Positions 12,030-23,569 of a stretch of 64,000 nucleotides of DNA are shown in pieces. Both the position numbers and the translations under genes were made by a program. This DNA is from Blastobasis lacticolella. Taxonomy: Eukaryota; Arthropoda; Insecta; Lepidoptera; Blastobasidae. Position 1 is the first letter of the stretch, and every line of letters begins with the position of its first letter. Under the pieces are notes generated by a model that made no database searches, was not told the origin of the DNA, and worked only from the letters and a program-made list of their open reading frames with translations. Location: contig LR990052.1 in the NCBI GenBank assembly GCA_905147135.1, forward strand, positions 14,694,200 through 14,758,199. Direction: 5' to 3'.

Positions 12030-13200
12030 TAAACTGCTCGCTTCCACGCGATCAGTGGTCTTCTAATGTCTGTCTTTTCTATCTCTAGCAACTTAGCACG
12101 AGTGTGAAAGAGATAGCGCACGCGAGCGCTGTCATGGATACGAGTCATTCAAAAATAAGGCCCTGGTCAGTTGGGTGCTGTGTGAATTTGTCTAAGAAAA
12201 TATATTAAGCCCTGTATGGGTTTACTGAGCTGCTAAAAATATTCGTTACCCTGCGGATCCCTGAATATCTATGACCAAAAGTGACCACTTATAATCCGCG
12301 TCATGAAAGAAGACACTTGTCAAATGGCAGTAGAGGGGATTTCACGCAGGTAATCGCCTACTAAGCAAGTCGAACCACGTGACCCGCCAAGTCTCTTCTT
12401 ATTTGACACTAGTTGTACCATTATACTCGCTGGCCCACAGATTTGCTATTAAAAACCATTTTGAAATCTGTTACAAAAGCAACAATGTTGGAAGTTAAAA
12501 GCAATTATTTACAACACACATACCTACTTAACGGAGTTGATGAAACAACTAAGTTTTGTTTTAATTAACACTTGCGATTGTCGACACTTTGTGTAACAAT
12601 TCAACAGGTTGACTGTCTAATTTATTAATGAGAAATGCTTTGGTTTTTTGGTAACTCAATATTTGGATAAGTAGGTATCATATTACCATACTACCATAGG
12701 ATAACCTACAATAATTTTACTATCATCGCTCGAGGTAATCCCTTTAACTGAAATTCAATCTTAGCTCCACCCACGTCCACACCTACGCTATCCTTTACAA
12801 CAAAGATCCACTTATATATTACAAATTCCCCAAATAGAGTTTCCGAACGTACTATCCTGTTAGCGGGATTTTCTCAACTACTTTACAGGGCCCATTATCT
12901 GTGGACCAGTGGCGGGAAAAGCCGCGCTCGCCTTTGATAAAGCCGACACTTTGTACTCGTGTATCAAGTAAATATCCGACACATTGCTCTTGCGTTAGCG
13001 CAAGTTAGCGCTTTATTAGTAACAAGGCTCCATTCGCAACGTTCATGGCTTCGATCACACACACGCACAATTTCCAATATATTGTAACCTAATAAGTGGA
13101 AAGCTTCAGAGGATAACCGCTCATGGCTGAAAACAAAACCAAATTCTAAATTGAGGAATGACTGTCTCCTGCAATACAGGTCATCCTAGTGCAGGAGTCA
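12030..13200. other. No gene seen
   Basis: Mixed sequence without long open frames. GCGTTAGCGCAAGTTAGCGC at about 12992 is a local repeat. Confidence 0.55.
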
Positions 13201-13350
13201 GGGAATCCGCCCTAATATGAACACAACTGCATTGTATTTCTATTTTTGTTATTATCTGTATGAACTTAAAGATTGTTATAATTGTACCATAATACTTTGT
13301 AAGGTTGTAATTTTGGCAAATAAATTATTATTATTATTATTATTATTATC
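13200..13350 (+). repeat. Probable LINE 3' tail with (TTA)n
   Basis: TTGTAAGGTTGTAATTTTGG is followed by CAAATAAA and a TTA tract at 13325-13349. This resembles the 3' untranslated end of a non-LTR element. Confidence 0.45.
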
Positions 13351-13504
13351 GCATTTTCGGTTTACTACTTGCTGTGCGTCCACTGAAAGGTGCATTATTT
13401 TCTTGTACAGCTTGTACGTATTCGCTATCGGAATATGGGTTTGACTGTTGCATTAAGGCTACACTGCTGTACTGAACTGTTATATAGTAGGTAACGTACA
13501 GGAG

Positions 13505-13782
13505 CGTCGGTGGCCTGACAGGGTACCAATGACTCTTTTCTGAGTTGTTTATCTACATTAGTTGAACACTAACTAATGCTCTTACGGTGAGGGACAATTT
13601 CGTGATAAAACTTTCACGTTTAGGCGACTAAATTTGTAACCATAATCCTATCTGGTCAGGTTCCCCTGGTAGCAGGGTCACGGAGGTCAGATGGCAGGCG
13701 CTCCACTGTAATTACCTGATCTGTCAAACGTGAATCATGGTCTAGGCGGACCCCGGGCTCGGAACATTAACGTCAAGATGAC
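13505..13782 (+). repeat. SINE family B copy with shortened head
   Basis: It starts GTCGGTGGCC, skips most of the tRNA-like head, then follows the family through TTAGTTGAACACTAAC, the GTAACCATAATCC segment, CAGGGTCACGGAGGTCAGA and the ACATTAACG end. Confidence 0.8.
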
Positions 13783-13979
13783 TATCGCAGCGGCAGGATG
13801 TCTTTCTGTTGTACACATACCACTCCCTTGTTTTCCACAGCTATCGACTTAGTGCCTCTTGCATCCATTATTTCCTACGACCTTTGCAAGGTCATCCGCC
13901 AAATAGAGGGTTAGAAGGAAATACCTTTTATTACTTCATAGTTTCCTATATGTAGGTAACAATGATATTAAGATAGTTA

Positions 13980-14263
13980 TAGGTCTATTATCGAAAGCTG
14001 GCCATACAAACAAAGTTTGATCGTAATTTCCATATTAACCAATCAAATATATGGTTTCAAAGTTAAACGGGATTTAAGATTTGATGAAATATTAAATCCC
14101 GTGCAACTTTAAAACTATATGTTTTAACGAAAATCTGACAAACCACAGACATCGATATTGGTTTCTAAATCGCGTTTACCTTCATTGGCTTTGATTGGTT
14201 AATATGGAAATTATGATCAAACTTAGTTTGTATGGAGCGCGCCAGGTTTCGGCAATCGACCTA
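13980..14263. mobile_element. MITE with ~70 bp terminal inverted repeats and an inner inverted repeat
   Basis: The ends TAGGTC...GACCTA are flanked by TA on both sides. The arms pair for about 70 bp and share CATACAAAC and TAATTTCCATATTAACCAAT. A second inverted repeat lies inside the left half (14049-14077 with 14092-14120, about 29 bp, AAAGTTNNACGGGATTTAA). TA target sites and long arms suggest a Tc1/mariner-type non-autonomous element. Confidence 0.8.
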
Positions 14264-14390
14264 TATTATTAGGTACTGGTAATTTGACATGTATGACGTA
14301 GCGTAAAATTTGGTTCGGCTCAAGTGTGGCGTATCATACAAGGCGATTATCGTCTTAACTGCCGACCGGCTTAGGACTGTAAAACGGTGA

Positions 14391-14923
14391 AGCTGACCGT
14401 TAAGATAGGTCAAACAATGACAAGCATCTTTTCTGTTGTGTATTTCGACAATATAATTTCCAAGCGCGAGACCCTCCAGAAGTTCAATAGATTATGATTT
14501 GGATTCATTAGTTCATGGATTCTTACCGGCTATCTTGATGATGACACAAAATACTAACGACGCCTAGGCTACGCACGGGTGTACTCGATTTTTTTTTCTT
14601 TTTTATACTCATAAACCTTCTAAAAAAGTCTCTAAACGATAGTAAAAACCGCATCAAGCGACTTAATTTAGCTGACTGTTAAGATAGATCAAACAATGAC
14701 AAGCATCTTTTCTGTTGTGTATTTCGACGTTATAATTTCCAAGCGCGAGACCCTCCAGAAGTTCAATAGTGGATTCTTAGCGGTTATCTTGATGACGACA
14801 CATAAAGCTAGCGAACATGCTTCGCACGAGTGTTCTCGTTTTTTTTATACTCATAAACTTTTCGAAAAAAATATCTTATTGATAGTGAAAACCGCATCAA
14901 ACGCGGTATATGACTTAATTTTA
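14391..14923 (+). repeat. Diverged tandem duplication of ~265 bp
   Basis: Units 14391-14670 and 14671-14923 align along their length (GACAAGCATCTTTTCTGTTG, CCTCCAGAAGTTCAATAG, ACCGCATCAA). Unit 1 has about 25 extra bases after CAATAG. Confidence 0.85.
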
Positions 14924-15511
14924 TTTATTTTATTCAGGTAGTAAACAGTTAAGTTACATTGCATGAATTTACTACTACGACCCAAATAACATTACTTAAG
15001 CTTATTTTGTAAATATGTGTGGATAAGAATAAACACGAACTAAAAGTTTTGATAAATAAATATCGCATTATGCAACCATAGCCCACATTTTGTACGGGCG
15101 CTTTCAAACATGATGGAAGCCAGATAGGCACGTAGCGAGGCAGTTACCAAAGTATTTACCGGGCTTAGACAGCCACGTATAATATATTCTGGACCACTAA
15201 TGCCTTCCGCACATTTCTGTGTGGGATTTGGGCGGCCGGCTACTAAGCTAATGTTAGCCGAAGTTATGGGCAAATGCTGTAGACGTATACTACACAGTGT
15301 ATAACTCTTTTGTTATGTGTACAGTAAGTGCATATTAGGTAATATTACTCTATTCATGGGTAAAGGGGCCTGTCCGCGGTCCCCTGCTGACAGACGGACG
15401 AGGCTCTGACGAACCTGTTTTTCCCTAACAGGTTATGGGGGTGGTAGTTGTCGCATGTAAAATGCCAAAACATTGCAAAAAATTAAGTGTCCTGAAAAGG
15501 TTAATCCTAGA

Positions 15512-15929
15512 TTTTTTTTTATGTTATGCGGCAGACAAACAGGCAAGCGGGCCACCTGATGGAAAGTGGTCACCGCTGCCTATGGACATCAGCAACACCA
15601 GGGGAGTCACTGATGCGTTGCCCGCCTCTGAAGAGACCTCTAATATACCTCTTGAACGATCCCATGTCATAGTCCAAAGGAAACACTGTGGCTGGGAGCT
15701 CATTCCACATCCGAATCGTACGAGCGAGAAACGTTCTTTCGAACCTTCGCGTCGTGACCAACAGAGGGTCTACGTAGTGAGGATGAGTACCCAGCCCACG
15801 GCGGGTGGTGCGATGGCGGAATTGCGCTGTGGCATTGCAAATACACATAATACTAGGATGTCGTCGTTGAACGACGCACAGGCATATCGCCCTACACCTG
15901 CGATAAGTGGGCAAGAGCTTCCCTGTCAC
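15512..15929 (-). mobile_element. LINE 3' end with RT ORF C-terminus and A tail
   Basis: The minus strand encodes FERTFLARTIRMWNELP, FPLDYDMGSFKRYIRG, followed by the 3' UTR with the complement of GGCCACCTGATGG and a run of A (15512-15520 as T on plus). It is the clearest copy of the family also seen inverted at 1098. The plus-strand reading of the same bases is only a shadow. Confidence 0.8.
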
Positions 15930-15975
15930 GCGCGGTCAGGGTGAAAGAAGTTAGCGCATAGTACATAGTAGAAAG

Positions 15976-16126
15976 CTCCGCTTTGCCACTCTGGATGTTG
16001 GGTCTCTGACCAGCCGACCCGAAAGCTGGCCGACTTGTTGTACAGGCGCCGCGTTCAGGCGGCACTCCTGCAGGAGACGAGATGGCGGGGCTCCAAGTGT
16101 AGAAAAATCGGTTGGGGGTTTTAAGG
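15976..16126 (+). pseudogene. RTE-type LINE endonuclease fragment
   Basis: The plus frames encode LDVGSLT and then, after a shift, RKLADLLYRRRVQAALLQET followed by RWRGSK. QETRW is the conserved core of the apurinic endonuclease domain at the N-terminus of RTE-like ORFs. Only about 50 codons survive, ending in a stop. Confidence 0.7.
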
Positions 16127-16129
16127 GGT

Positions 16130-17760
16130 TTTTAGGACACGCTAACTATTACACCACCGACGCTCTCTACACGAATATCGTAAAGCAAATCAGTACAATT
16201 ACTTACTGAGAGCAATTAAACCGTTTGATTTATCAATCCATTGCATTGTGCCATAATGGGGTTGGCTGATATCCATTGCTGCGTCGTTGCAGGCGGCGGT
16301 CGCGACTCATTAGCTCACCTACCGATAATTGGATCACTGGACACATGGTCGGTTGCGGCGCAAAATGGCGGCCGAGCTGACATAGCCGTTATGCCACTTT
16401 GGGCATAATGATATGGCCTATAATGGGACAGTGTTGTGCACCTGGTTGCTTGTATTTTTAGTGTTTGTTGCATTAAGGACCGTGGCGTCGTAATACTTTG
16501 TTAAAGGGTATGGGGCACAAAAACTATCAACGGCACGGCTAGCACAAGTGTGCACAGCTTCAGACGCGAGAAAGTCTTTATTTCCTGCTCTCAATATTAA
16601 AATGAAAGAGATAACAAGAACTATGTCGCGCTTTAAATCGCTTGTCTCCCCCGCGCGCACACGTGTGCCAGTCAACCTTACTAGCTCGCGGTCTCCTTGC
16701 TGAGGTCTGTCAGAGGACTCTGTTCAACCGGCTTTTCTCTAGCACGTTCCGCGGGTCAGATGTTGTCGCTACACATAAAAAGCGAAATTACTTCAATTTT
16801 TCGTTCACTCTACAGCTGACTGTACCACCAACTTATCTTTTTATTTTGGTGTTGTGTCTCGGTTTTAACGCCACGGCTCAGATTGTTTCGTGAACGTGTC
16901 TAAATTGCTCTGAGTTGACAGAGTCCAGTATCGGCGAGCCGTCCTCCCTTTGACCTAACCGAATTATAAACTGCTTTATTGCGTTAGTTAGATTACTGTC
17001 ACGTCGCTCCAGCCTACTAGTGTAGCTCAGGCTTTATAATTAACAATTAATGCTTTCAACATCGTATTAATTAAATCCGTGGTTAACGCAGACTGATCGC
17101 ACAAATAGTGAACGATCATTCAACTGCGGTAATACTAATTTGTACCAATAGGTATAATAGCAGTATTTTATGATGATCAATGAAAAATGAGATGTATCAT
17201 TTATGGTCCTTTCTTTACATTAGTTGAAATAGAAGTTATCTAACAGTAGAACAGTAGACAGTAACAGATCTTACAAATTGAATTCAGTCAATTATTACTA
17301 TAATGCTCCTACCTTGACTCTGACTCAACCTTGAATACTAAGCCGTCCTCGTATCGGAACATCGACTTACAGATTTCCACTGAGAAATCAACATTAATAT
17401 GAGTAATATCTTCGCATTTTTATGATAACACAGCGCGCCCGACCGACGCAATCGGATTACTCGCGCGGATTTGAACCCGTGACCTGGATCCTGGTTGCCA
17501 TAAATATCAGCGAACTGCTGCCACGAACTCTTTATTACTTTCACGGCTATTATACTGCCAGTTAAGCAGTTCCTTCCATTTTTCACTTAAATAAAACTCA
17601 GTTGACAAAACTATCCGATCCACGATCGAACGGTAAGTTCGCGTCGTTTTCCAACTAGCAAGAAAGTTTGTTAATTTTTCGAACGGAGGAAGATAAAAGG
17701 AGACTGCGAAGTTTTAAATTTCAGTTAGGAACGGTCGAACAATTAAATATAAATAGGAAT
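16130..17760. other. No gene seen; one tRNA-like B box
   Basis: On the minus strand GGTTCAAATCC (17468-17478) matches a pol III B box, but no A box or cloverleaf could be drawn, so it is probably another decayed SINE head. The GC-richer region 16260-16400 has no open frame. Confidence 0.5.
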
Positions 17761-17949
17761 ATCGGTGGCCGAGTGGTTAAGGTATCCGACTCGTAAGTGA
17801 GAGGTACCCGGTTCCACTTGGCCTCTGCGGTCATGTACCAATGACTCTTTTCTGAGTTATGTATATTAGTTGAATGCTAACCGATACGCTTACGGCGAGG
17901 GAAAACGTCGTGATGAAACCCGCACTGGAAGCCACTGAATGTGTAACCA

Positions 17950-18285
17950 TTATTATTATTATTTATTTATTTTTAATGTCATACGGTATACAAACAGGGT
18001 AGCGGGCCACCTGATGGAAAGTGGTCACCACTGCCTATAGACATTAGCAACACCAAGAGTATCGCTAATGCGTTGCCCACCTCTATAACACGTTGCTCTG
18101 GCAGCAAAAAGCAAATGCCACTCCACTGCCAAAGCCACGGTTCCCCAAATCCCCACCCCATGGAGCACTGGAAACCTTACTCACCGGCAGAAACACAATA
18201 CTATTTCTGTAAGGTGGAGGTACTTCCCCAGTCGGGCGACTCCAATTCGAACGAGATACCCCGCTATGCCCTACCTCTCACTTAT
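17950..18285 (-). mobile_element. LINE 3' UTR (family C) nested in a SINE
   Basis: Read on the minus strand it matches 47546-47851 closely: CCCCAGTCGG..., a CTCCATGGGGTGGGGATTTG block, then the complement of GGCCACCTGATGG. Its T-rich edge at 17945-17975 corresponds to the 3' tail. Confidence 0.75.
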
Positions 18286-18318
18286 ATGCAATCTTGTCAG
18301 GTTCCCCTGGTATCCTGG

Positions 18319-18410
18319 TGGTTATGTAATATGACATTGCAAATGTATTTAATATGTAAAAAATTGACTTGTAACGTATGTTATTAATAAATTATGATTA
18401 TGATGATTAT
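18319..18410 (+). repeat. AT-rich LINE-like tail nested in a SINE
   Basis: GACATTGCAAATGTATTTAA, GACTTGTAACGTATG and AATAAATTATGATTATGATG form a typical non-LTR 3' end with a microsatellite tail. It interrupts the SINE between GGTATC and CAGGGTC. Confidence 0.5.
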
Positions 18411-18540
18411 GATTATCAGGGTCACGGAGGTCAGACGGCAGTCGCTCCACTGTAATTGCCTCATCTGACAAATCCTGGATCATGGTCAAGGCGGACCCCG
18501 GGCTCTCGTGCGCGAGAGCACAACCGGGATATTAACGCCG

Positions 18541-20300
18541 GTCGATAAATGCTACACAGGCGCTGTAGCTGAAAGCATCATGCTGTCTATCCTCTGTGTA
18601 ACCTTTTCTTTTTTCAACTGTACCTACGCAGGTAACTGTAGCATAATTTGTATTAAAATGAAAATAAAATAATTATTGGTCGGAAGCGTTAAATTGAATC
18701 CCGATTGTTGGAAAGCGCTCACAAATTAAATCACTCAATGAGCCAGAGCTTTTACAGTGCAGAATGTTACAGTGAGTGGAATAATGAGCTTTGTTAAAAT
18801 TAATTTTCCGCACAACTGCTTACTTTTTGTAATAACTCTATAAGAATTTTGCAGGACTGGTCCAATTTGGTCCGACGACGCATCGCATGATTCCTTATTA
18901 TTACTTATTCTGTTAGTTTAAGTTGTTTGAATGTGTTATTGGACGAAATAAAGATACGAACACACTGAGAATGCACTCGTAGGCAACATAAGTAGGTTAA
19001 GTACAGTACAGTGTTATCAAATAGGAATAAAGTTGTTGCATTATGTCCCAGTGTACCCAGTGTCCCAGTGTGTGTGTATTAAATCCCAATGGATTTTTTC
19101 CCCATTGAGAGGGGTGTGACTCATTTCATTCCTTTGAGCAATGCATTGGAAATGATCTTCTACGAAATATGGTGGAAATCCGCACACTCGTCCCAAAAGT
19201 GAATAGGGGACAGTAGAGGTCGTCCAACTGCTTCATACTCTCGTCCAACAGACCAATAGACCCGTAACCCTACGCCGATGCTCAAAGCTCTGCAGTTTAG
19301 TCGATATCAGCGTACTAATCTAAAGCGTCCAGTTTAGTTTCAGTTTTAATGATACTTAGCCGATTGATCTGGCTTTCATGTACAACAATATGATCGAAAT
19401 CGGTTGGAAGTTTATAATTTTGGGCCGCTAAATTGCGTCTACCTCCAAACAAAAGAGTCCTTTTACAATGGCTTCCATGTCCAATAAAGTACCCTAAACA
19501 TCTTCTTCAAAACAAAACGTTCCATGCTGCTGCAAATAGAACGCCCATTGCCATTTCTCAACTGGAAAATGCGAGATCTAAACGAAGTGGAGCGGCAAAA
19601 CTCTACAGTGGACGCAGCTGACGGGCAACGCTTTCGTTTCGGCCGCCTCTCCACTCTCCGATTGAGAATTTTATTTTATGAGCCTCCTAATATTCGCCAT
19701 TCTGCGATGTTCGGATCTCTGCCCCGGGCGCACAGGCTTCCGTTGCAGCCGTCTCAGTGAATTTACATAGGAAATATTCTCGAAAAGAAATGGAGCTCAG
19801 CGTCTATCATTTCGCTTTAGGCATTACGGTTCCGCCTCTGAATGGTGATTTGGAATATTGTTTTTTTTAGATTTCAAAGCGTTATTGACGAATCGGGCAA
19901 TGTTATTTGGGATTGAAAACAATTAGATTAAGTCACGTTGGAGACGTTATTCATTTCTTTCTTTGCGATTACTTACTGCAACGTTTTCTTTTCTTTCAAT
20001 ATTTATAAAAGAATCAATGTCGGTGAGTGAGGGAGGACGTACCTATTTTTTGAGTTCTTCGTTAATTGCGGGGTTTGTTTCCGATTCATGAAAGCTTCAA
20101 ATATGTACTGTAATTGATTGAACGATTTTACATGGGGTCGGTCAGCCCTGATTCATCATCATCACAGCCCATAACTTTTTTTATAGGAAGTAATAAAGAG
20201 TCTTTTTAGTTAGTAAGATTTATACCTAGGTTAGTAAATCATTAAAAACATTACAATAAAAATTAATAAATTAATAATCAGCGCTGGCCGTGGCAATCAA
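18541..20300. other. No gene seen
   Basis: Overlapping ORFs of 62-78 codons on both strands at 19433-19760 lie in slightly GC-rich DNA without motifs or splice signals that agree. A LINE-like tail (GGACGAAATAAAGATACGAA) is at about 18938. Confidence 0.5.
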
Positions 20301-20303
20301 TCT

Positions 20304-20560
20304 TGGCCGTGTGGTGTCCGGCAGAGTAGAATAGCACCAACCCCTTACACTCGTGTCGTACAAGACGACTAAAGTTATCGAGACAAAAGATCTAGAGTTT
20401 CCGTAGACTGCAAAATGGGCAGCAGCATTTTCCATTGTTATATTATAACACTGCGATCTCCAACCCGCCTGCCAAGAGTGGAGATTATGGCTAAAACCTC
20501 CCCTTTCGTGGGAGAGGCCCTGGGTCCTGCAGTGGATTGTTATGGGCTGTGATGATGATT
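20304..20560 (+). mobile_element. Family A copy 2
   Basis: A full-length copy: GGCCGTGTGGTGTCCGGCAG, CGTACAAGACGACTAA, GATCTCCAACCCGCCTGCC, and TCCTGCAGTGGATTGTTATG, ending in GATGATGAT. Overlapping minus-strand ORFs are shadows. Confidence 0.8.
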
Positions 20561-21237
20561 TATGTTTTACCAATTTTCGTGGTTAGTTAGAAGATATCTC
20601 TCAAAGAGTTTATTTATGAAACAGTACGTGTGCAATAATGGAACACTCGTTGTGTGCACACGCTGAGAGTTATCGAAGTGCGCTCGGTAGTGTTTGGTAT
20701 TTAATTTATGCGTGGCCGGCTCGGTGTGTTAACCGCGCCACGGCTCCGGCACAAGTGGCCGTGATCGCACAAATAGGTCCATGTTGGACTCGTGAAATAT
20801 TGAAACGTTATATTGATATTTATAACGTTGCAGCCTCGTTTCAGTATTCACAAGCAACTGATGTTTTAATTCATCCTTGTCCTATATTTTAGGTAGTATA
20901 GCAAGAAAGCTTGTAATAAGGTTGGATCGACAACGTTTTTGGTTCGAGATAAGCAGTTTTTTAAAGGAATAATTTAATTTAGGGAAAAGTAATCGACATT
21001 GCTCAAATCATTTAAAAAATAAAATGGCAAATTGCTGGTAATGTTTGACGTTGAACTGATGGCTGTAGGGGTACACGTCTTGTTGAAAGTAAACCATGAT
21101 TAGGAAAGCGTGGTGCAGGACCATAGGACGGAGGGGGCTCGATAGAGCGACGATCTGCACAAAACAACTGCGGGCTGGTCTAAATGGCGTACCTATTATG
21201 ATGAAATAATTTAATTTAGAAATAAAGACAAAAAAAA

Positions 21238-21553
21238 ATTAAAATTGTTATAAACTTGGCGCCCAACATGGGACCGATCACAAAATGTGAATATTACCCT
21301 CCTTTAAAGGATAATGGTGGCTACTCTCCGTCATGCTGCTCTATCCAGTGGCGTGATTAAATAGGTTTGATCAAGCCAACACAATCAACATGACGTCCTT
21401 TCAAAATATCTTCCCACATACGGTCAGTTAGCTTGAACCAGCCTATTTTTGTCATTCCACTTAATTAAGCGGTATAAAGGTGAGTGGCCGGCATTACATT
21501 CACATTTTGTGATAGCCCCATGTTGGGCGCCAAACTTCTAACAAATTTCAGAT
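21238..21553. repeat. Inverted pair of primer-binding-site-like motifs
   Basis: TGGCGCCCAACATGGGACC at 21257-21275 and, on the minus strand from 21532, TGGCGCCCAACATGGGGC resemble the complement of a tRNA-Lys 3' end, as used for priming by LTR retroelements. Pairing extends on both sides (ATCACAAAATGTGAAT inside, AT-rich flank outside) for about 60 bp per arm. Flanking DNA at 20757-20850 and 21566-21660 shares GTGATCGC(A/G)CAAATA in direct orientation. Either two LTR-element remnants in opposite orientation or a foldback element is possible. Confidence 0.55.
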
Positions 21554-21759
21554 TAAAAAAAATTAGTTCTTCATGTGATCGCGCAAATAAGTAGATTCGA
21601 GATATATTGAAGCGTGTGTAAATTTGTTATACTACGATCACGTTTTGAGCACAGACAGTGTTTCACAGTTTGTCCTTCTACGCAAGAACTATGCAATGGA
21701 TCGTCCTCATGTTTTAGAGTTAATTTATAAGTTGGAGGAACTACTTAAGGTGGTTCGTC

Positions 21760-22610
21760 ACCCATACTAAATATCTCTTACGATTATTTCATTCGTTTGA
21801 GTGTTTAGTAATTGAATTATGGTTAATAAATACAATTATTGGTGCGCCAAATGGCTTTCTATAGCTTAATAATATGAAAAAAGCAGTTAAATCCGAAAAA
21901 TCCACAATTCACCACTAGATTTTATTATTTTACTGTTTCATTATTCAAGTGTAGAAATCCATGTCACGCTAAATTAGATACAGGTACTAATGGCCAATTG
22001 CACAAACATACATTAAACACATCAAACCCTTGAAAGGTTTCTTCAAAAACGCACCACTTTAACATTATTCATTTTATCCACTAGGATTTATAAAAACTCT
22101 TTATAAGCGGGCCTGTGTCGGTAGCTAAAGTTTTAACTAAAACCAGACTTAAGAACTAAAATCTATAAGAGATGTGGTATTTATGGAACACTGTACGTGA
22201 ACACGGCCAATTTACCTTGAAATAACGCTCGTCTGAGCAATATTTCAGCAATTTGTTGTAGACAAGTCTGTAATGAAAACATATTACCTCCTCTGCTTTT
22301 AGAAATTCCTTTTTCGGATAATTTTCAACTTAGCTACCTATTGGTCTTTTGTGCAATATTTCTTATGAGACAACAGCGTATTATCTTGTATCATTAATTT
22401 TTTATAGGAACCTGTGAGATTCATAGCGTTTTTAAGTTTCTATAGTTTGTTTAAAAGTTTCAAGAATTAAATTTTTTATTATTTTTAAGTTTTGCGTAGG
22501 TATATTCCTCCTATGTCTATTTTAGCATTTGAATGATATTGAAACGGTGATTTTTATTTTTTTAGGTCAATAGCCAACCCTTTAAATAATAAAAACCAAG
22601 ATTAATTATT
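21760..22610. other. No gene seen
   Basis: AT-rich, with no long ORF and no recognisable repeat. Confidence 0.6.
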
Positions 22611-22611
22611 T

Positions 22612-22775
22612 ATTTTATGCTACGCAGTGACAAACGAGCAGACAGCCCACCTGATGGTAAGCGGTAACTGTCTACGACTCATGCATTTCATTTGCAGGCA
22701 ACAAATGTGCACAACTGCAATTACGTTATCACTATGAGGACTAATATGAAATTCCAAAGGCCTGTAATCAGCAAT
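22612..22775 (-). repeat. LINE 3' UTR fragment
   Basis: TTTATGCTACGCAGTGACAA and CCACCTGATGGTAAGCGGTA match the segment at 37933-38105. Both appear to be the same family's 3' end read from the minus strand. Confidence 0.6.
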
Positions 22776-23329
22776 CTTACGCAAAAGCACACAATTAGAA
22801 CATCGGATAAGTACCCAACCTATGTTACTTTTAAAAGCAGCTATTATTCTAATAAATTGCGCGCAAACTCCTTTCCTTTTTTGTACAGAAAAAAGACACG
22901 AGAAGGATGAGCGTAAACCTCAGCCCGAAAGTGTTTGTAAAATGGGGAATTTAAATAGAAAATTCCGGACCGTACAATGTAAAAACAATGTTTCTCACAT
23001 GTGGCGACCTACTTTATGCAAATGGGTAAGTACTGCGTTCACGCATAAAATTAACCATCGGGATTTTCTGCTCTGGTGGGCAACATTAAATTTTAGGGCA
23101 CATCAAATTATTATCTTTCTAAGAATAAAATCGTTTAAGGCTTAAACTTTAAGCTATGTGGGCGGACGCCTTAATCAAAGGAGGCCCGGACACACCTTTT
23201 TGATTTGTGAGAATTGAAAATTACAAAAAAAATTTGTTCGGTTAATTGAAGTTACTTCTTGACATCTAGGTAAAGGTACATTCAAAATTTAAAAAAACAA
23301 GGCCGTATTGTACTTACGGGTATCCCGAG

Positions 23330-23560
23330 CCTCTCTTTTACTACGCACGAGTTGGGTGTGGAATGATCTCCCTCCAGAAGTCTCTGCACTAAATCATGGG
23401 ATTCTTCAAAAAGTATGAGTACAGATACCTCAAAGGCAGGCACCGCATTCGTTCCAATTAGGTTGCAAATGTCCTGGACGACGGTGGCCACTCTCTATCA
23501 GGTGTCGTTCATCACCCTTCGCCTGTATGCCTCCCAAGGCAATAAAAAAAGGACGAGCAA
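23330..23560 (+). pseudogene. LINE 3' end with degraded ORF tail
   Basis: The plus frames give LGVWNDLPPEVSALNHG and then, after a shift, YRYLKGRHRI. The UTR reads GTCCTGGACGACGGTGGCCA and TCCCAAGGCAATAAAAAAAG. It shares the tail with 35545-35610. Confidence 0.65.
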
Positions 23561-23569
23561 ATAAAATCA

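Larger units (their letters stand above)
17761..18540 (+). repeat. SINE family B copy split by two insertions
   Basis: This is the best tRNA-like head in the window: A box TGGCCGAGTGG at 17767-17777 and B-box-like GGTTCCACTTG at 17810-17820. The SINE continues to 17948 (GTGTAACCAT), resumes at about 18290-18318 (CTTGTCAGGTTCCCCTGG), and again at 18411-18540 (CAGGGTCACGGAGG to ATTAACGCC). The breaks hold a LINE 3' end and a ~90 bp AT-rich tail sequence. Confidence 0.8.

Noticed and set aside
13500..13790. CRISPR-like or regularly spaced array among the recurring ~300 bp copies
   Set aside because: The copies are scattered, in both orientations and variably truncated, as expected for SINEs.
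15040..15273. 77-codon minus ORF with mixed residues
   Set aside because: No motif, splice sites or neighbouring exons; could be an old LINE piece but nothing supports it.
15435..15944. 169-codon plus ORF
   Set aside because: It is the antisense shadow of the LINE 3' end encoded on the minus strand (15929-15512).
17460..17490. Possible tRNA gene on the minus strand
   Set aside because: Only a B box (GGTTCAAATCC) is convincing; no acceptor stem, anticodon arm or A box could be paired.
17761..17830. Possible tRNA-Ser/Leu gene
   Set aside because: It is continuous with the SINE B body, and the arms do not fold completely, so it is a SINE head.
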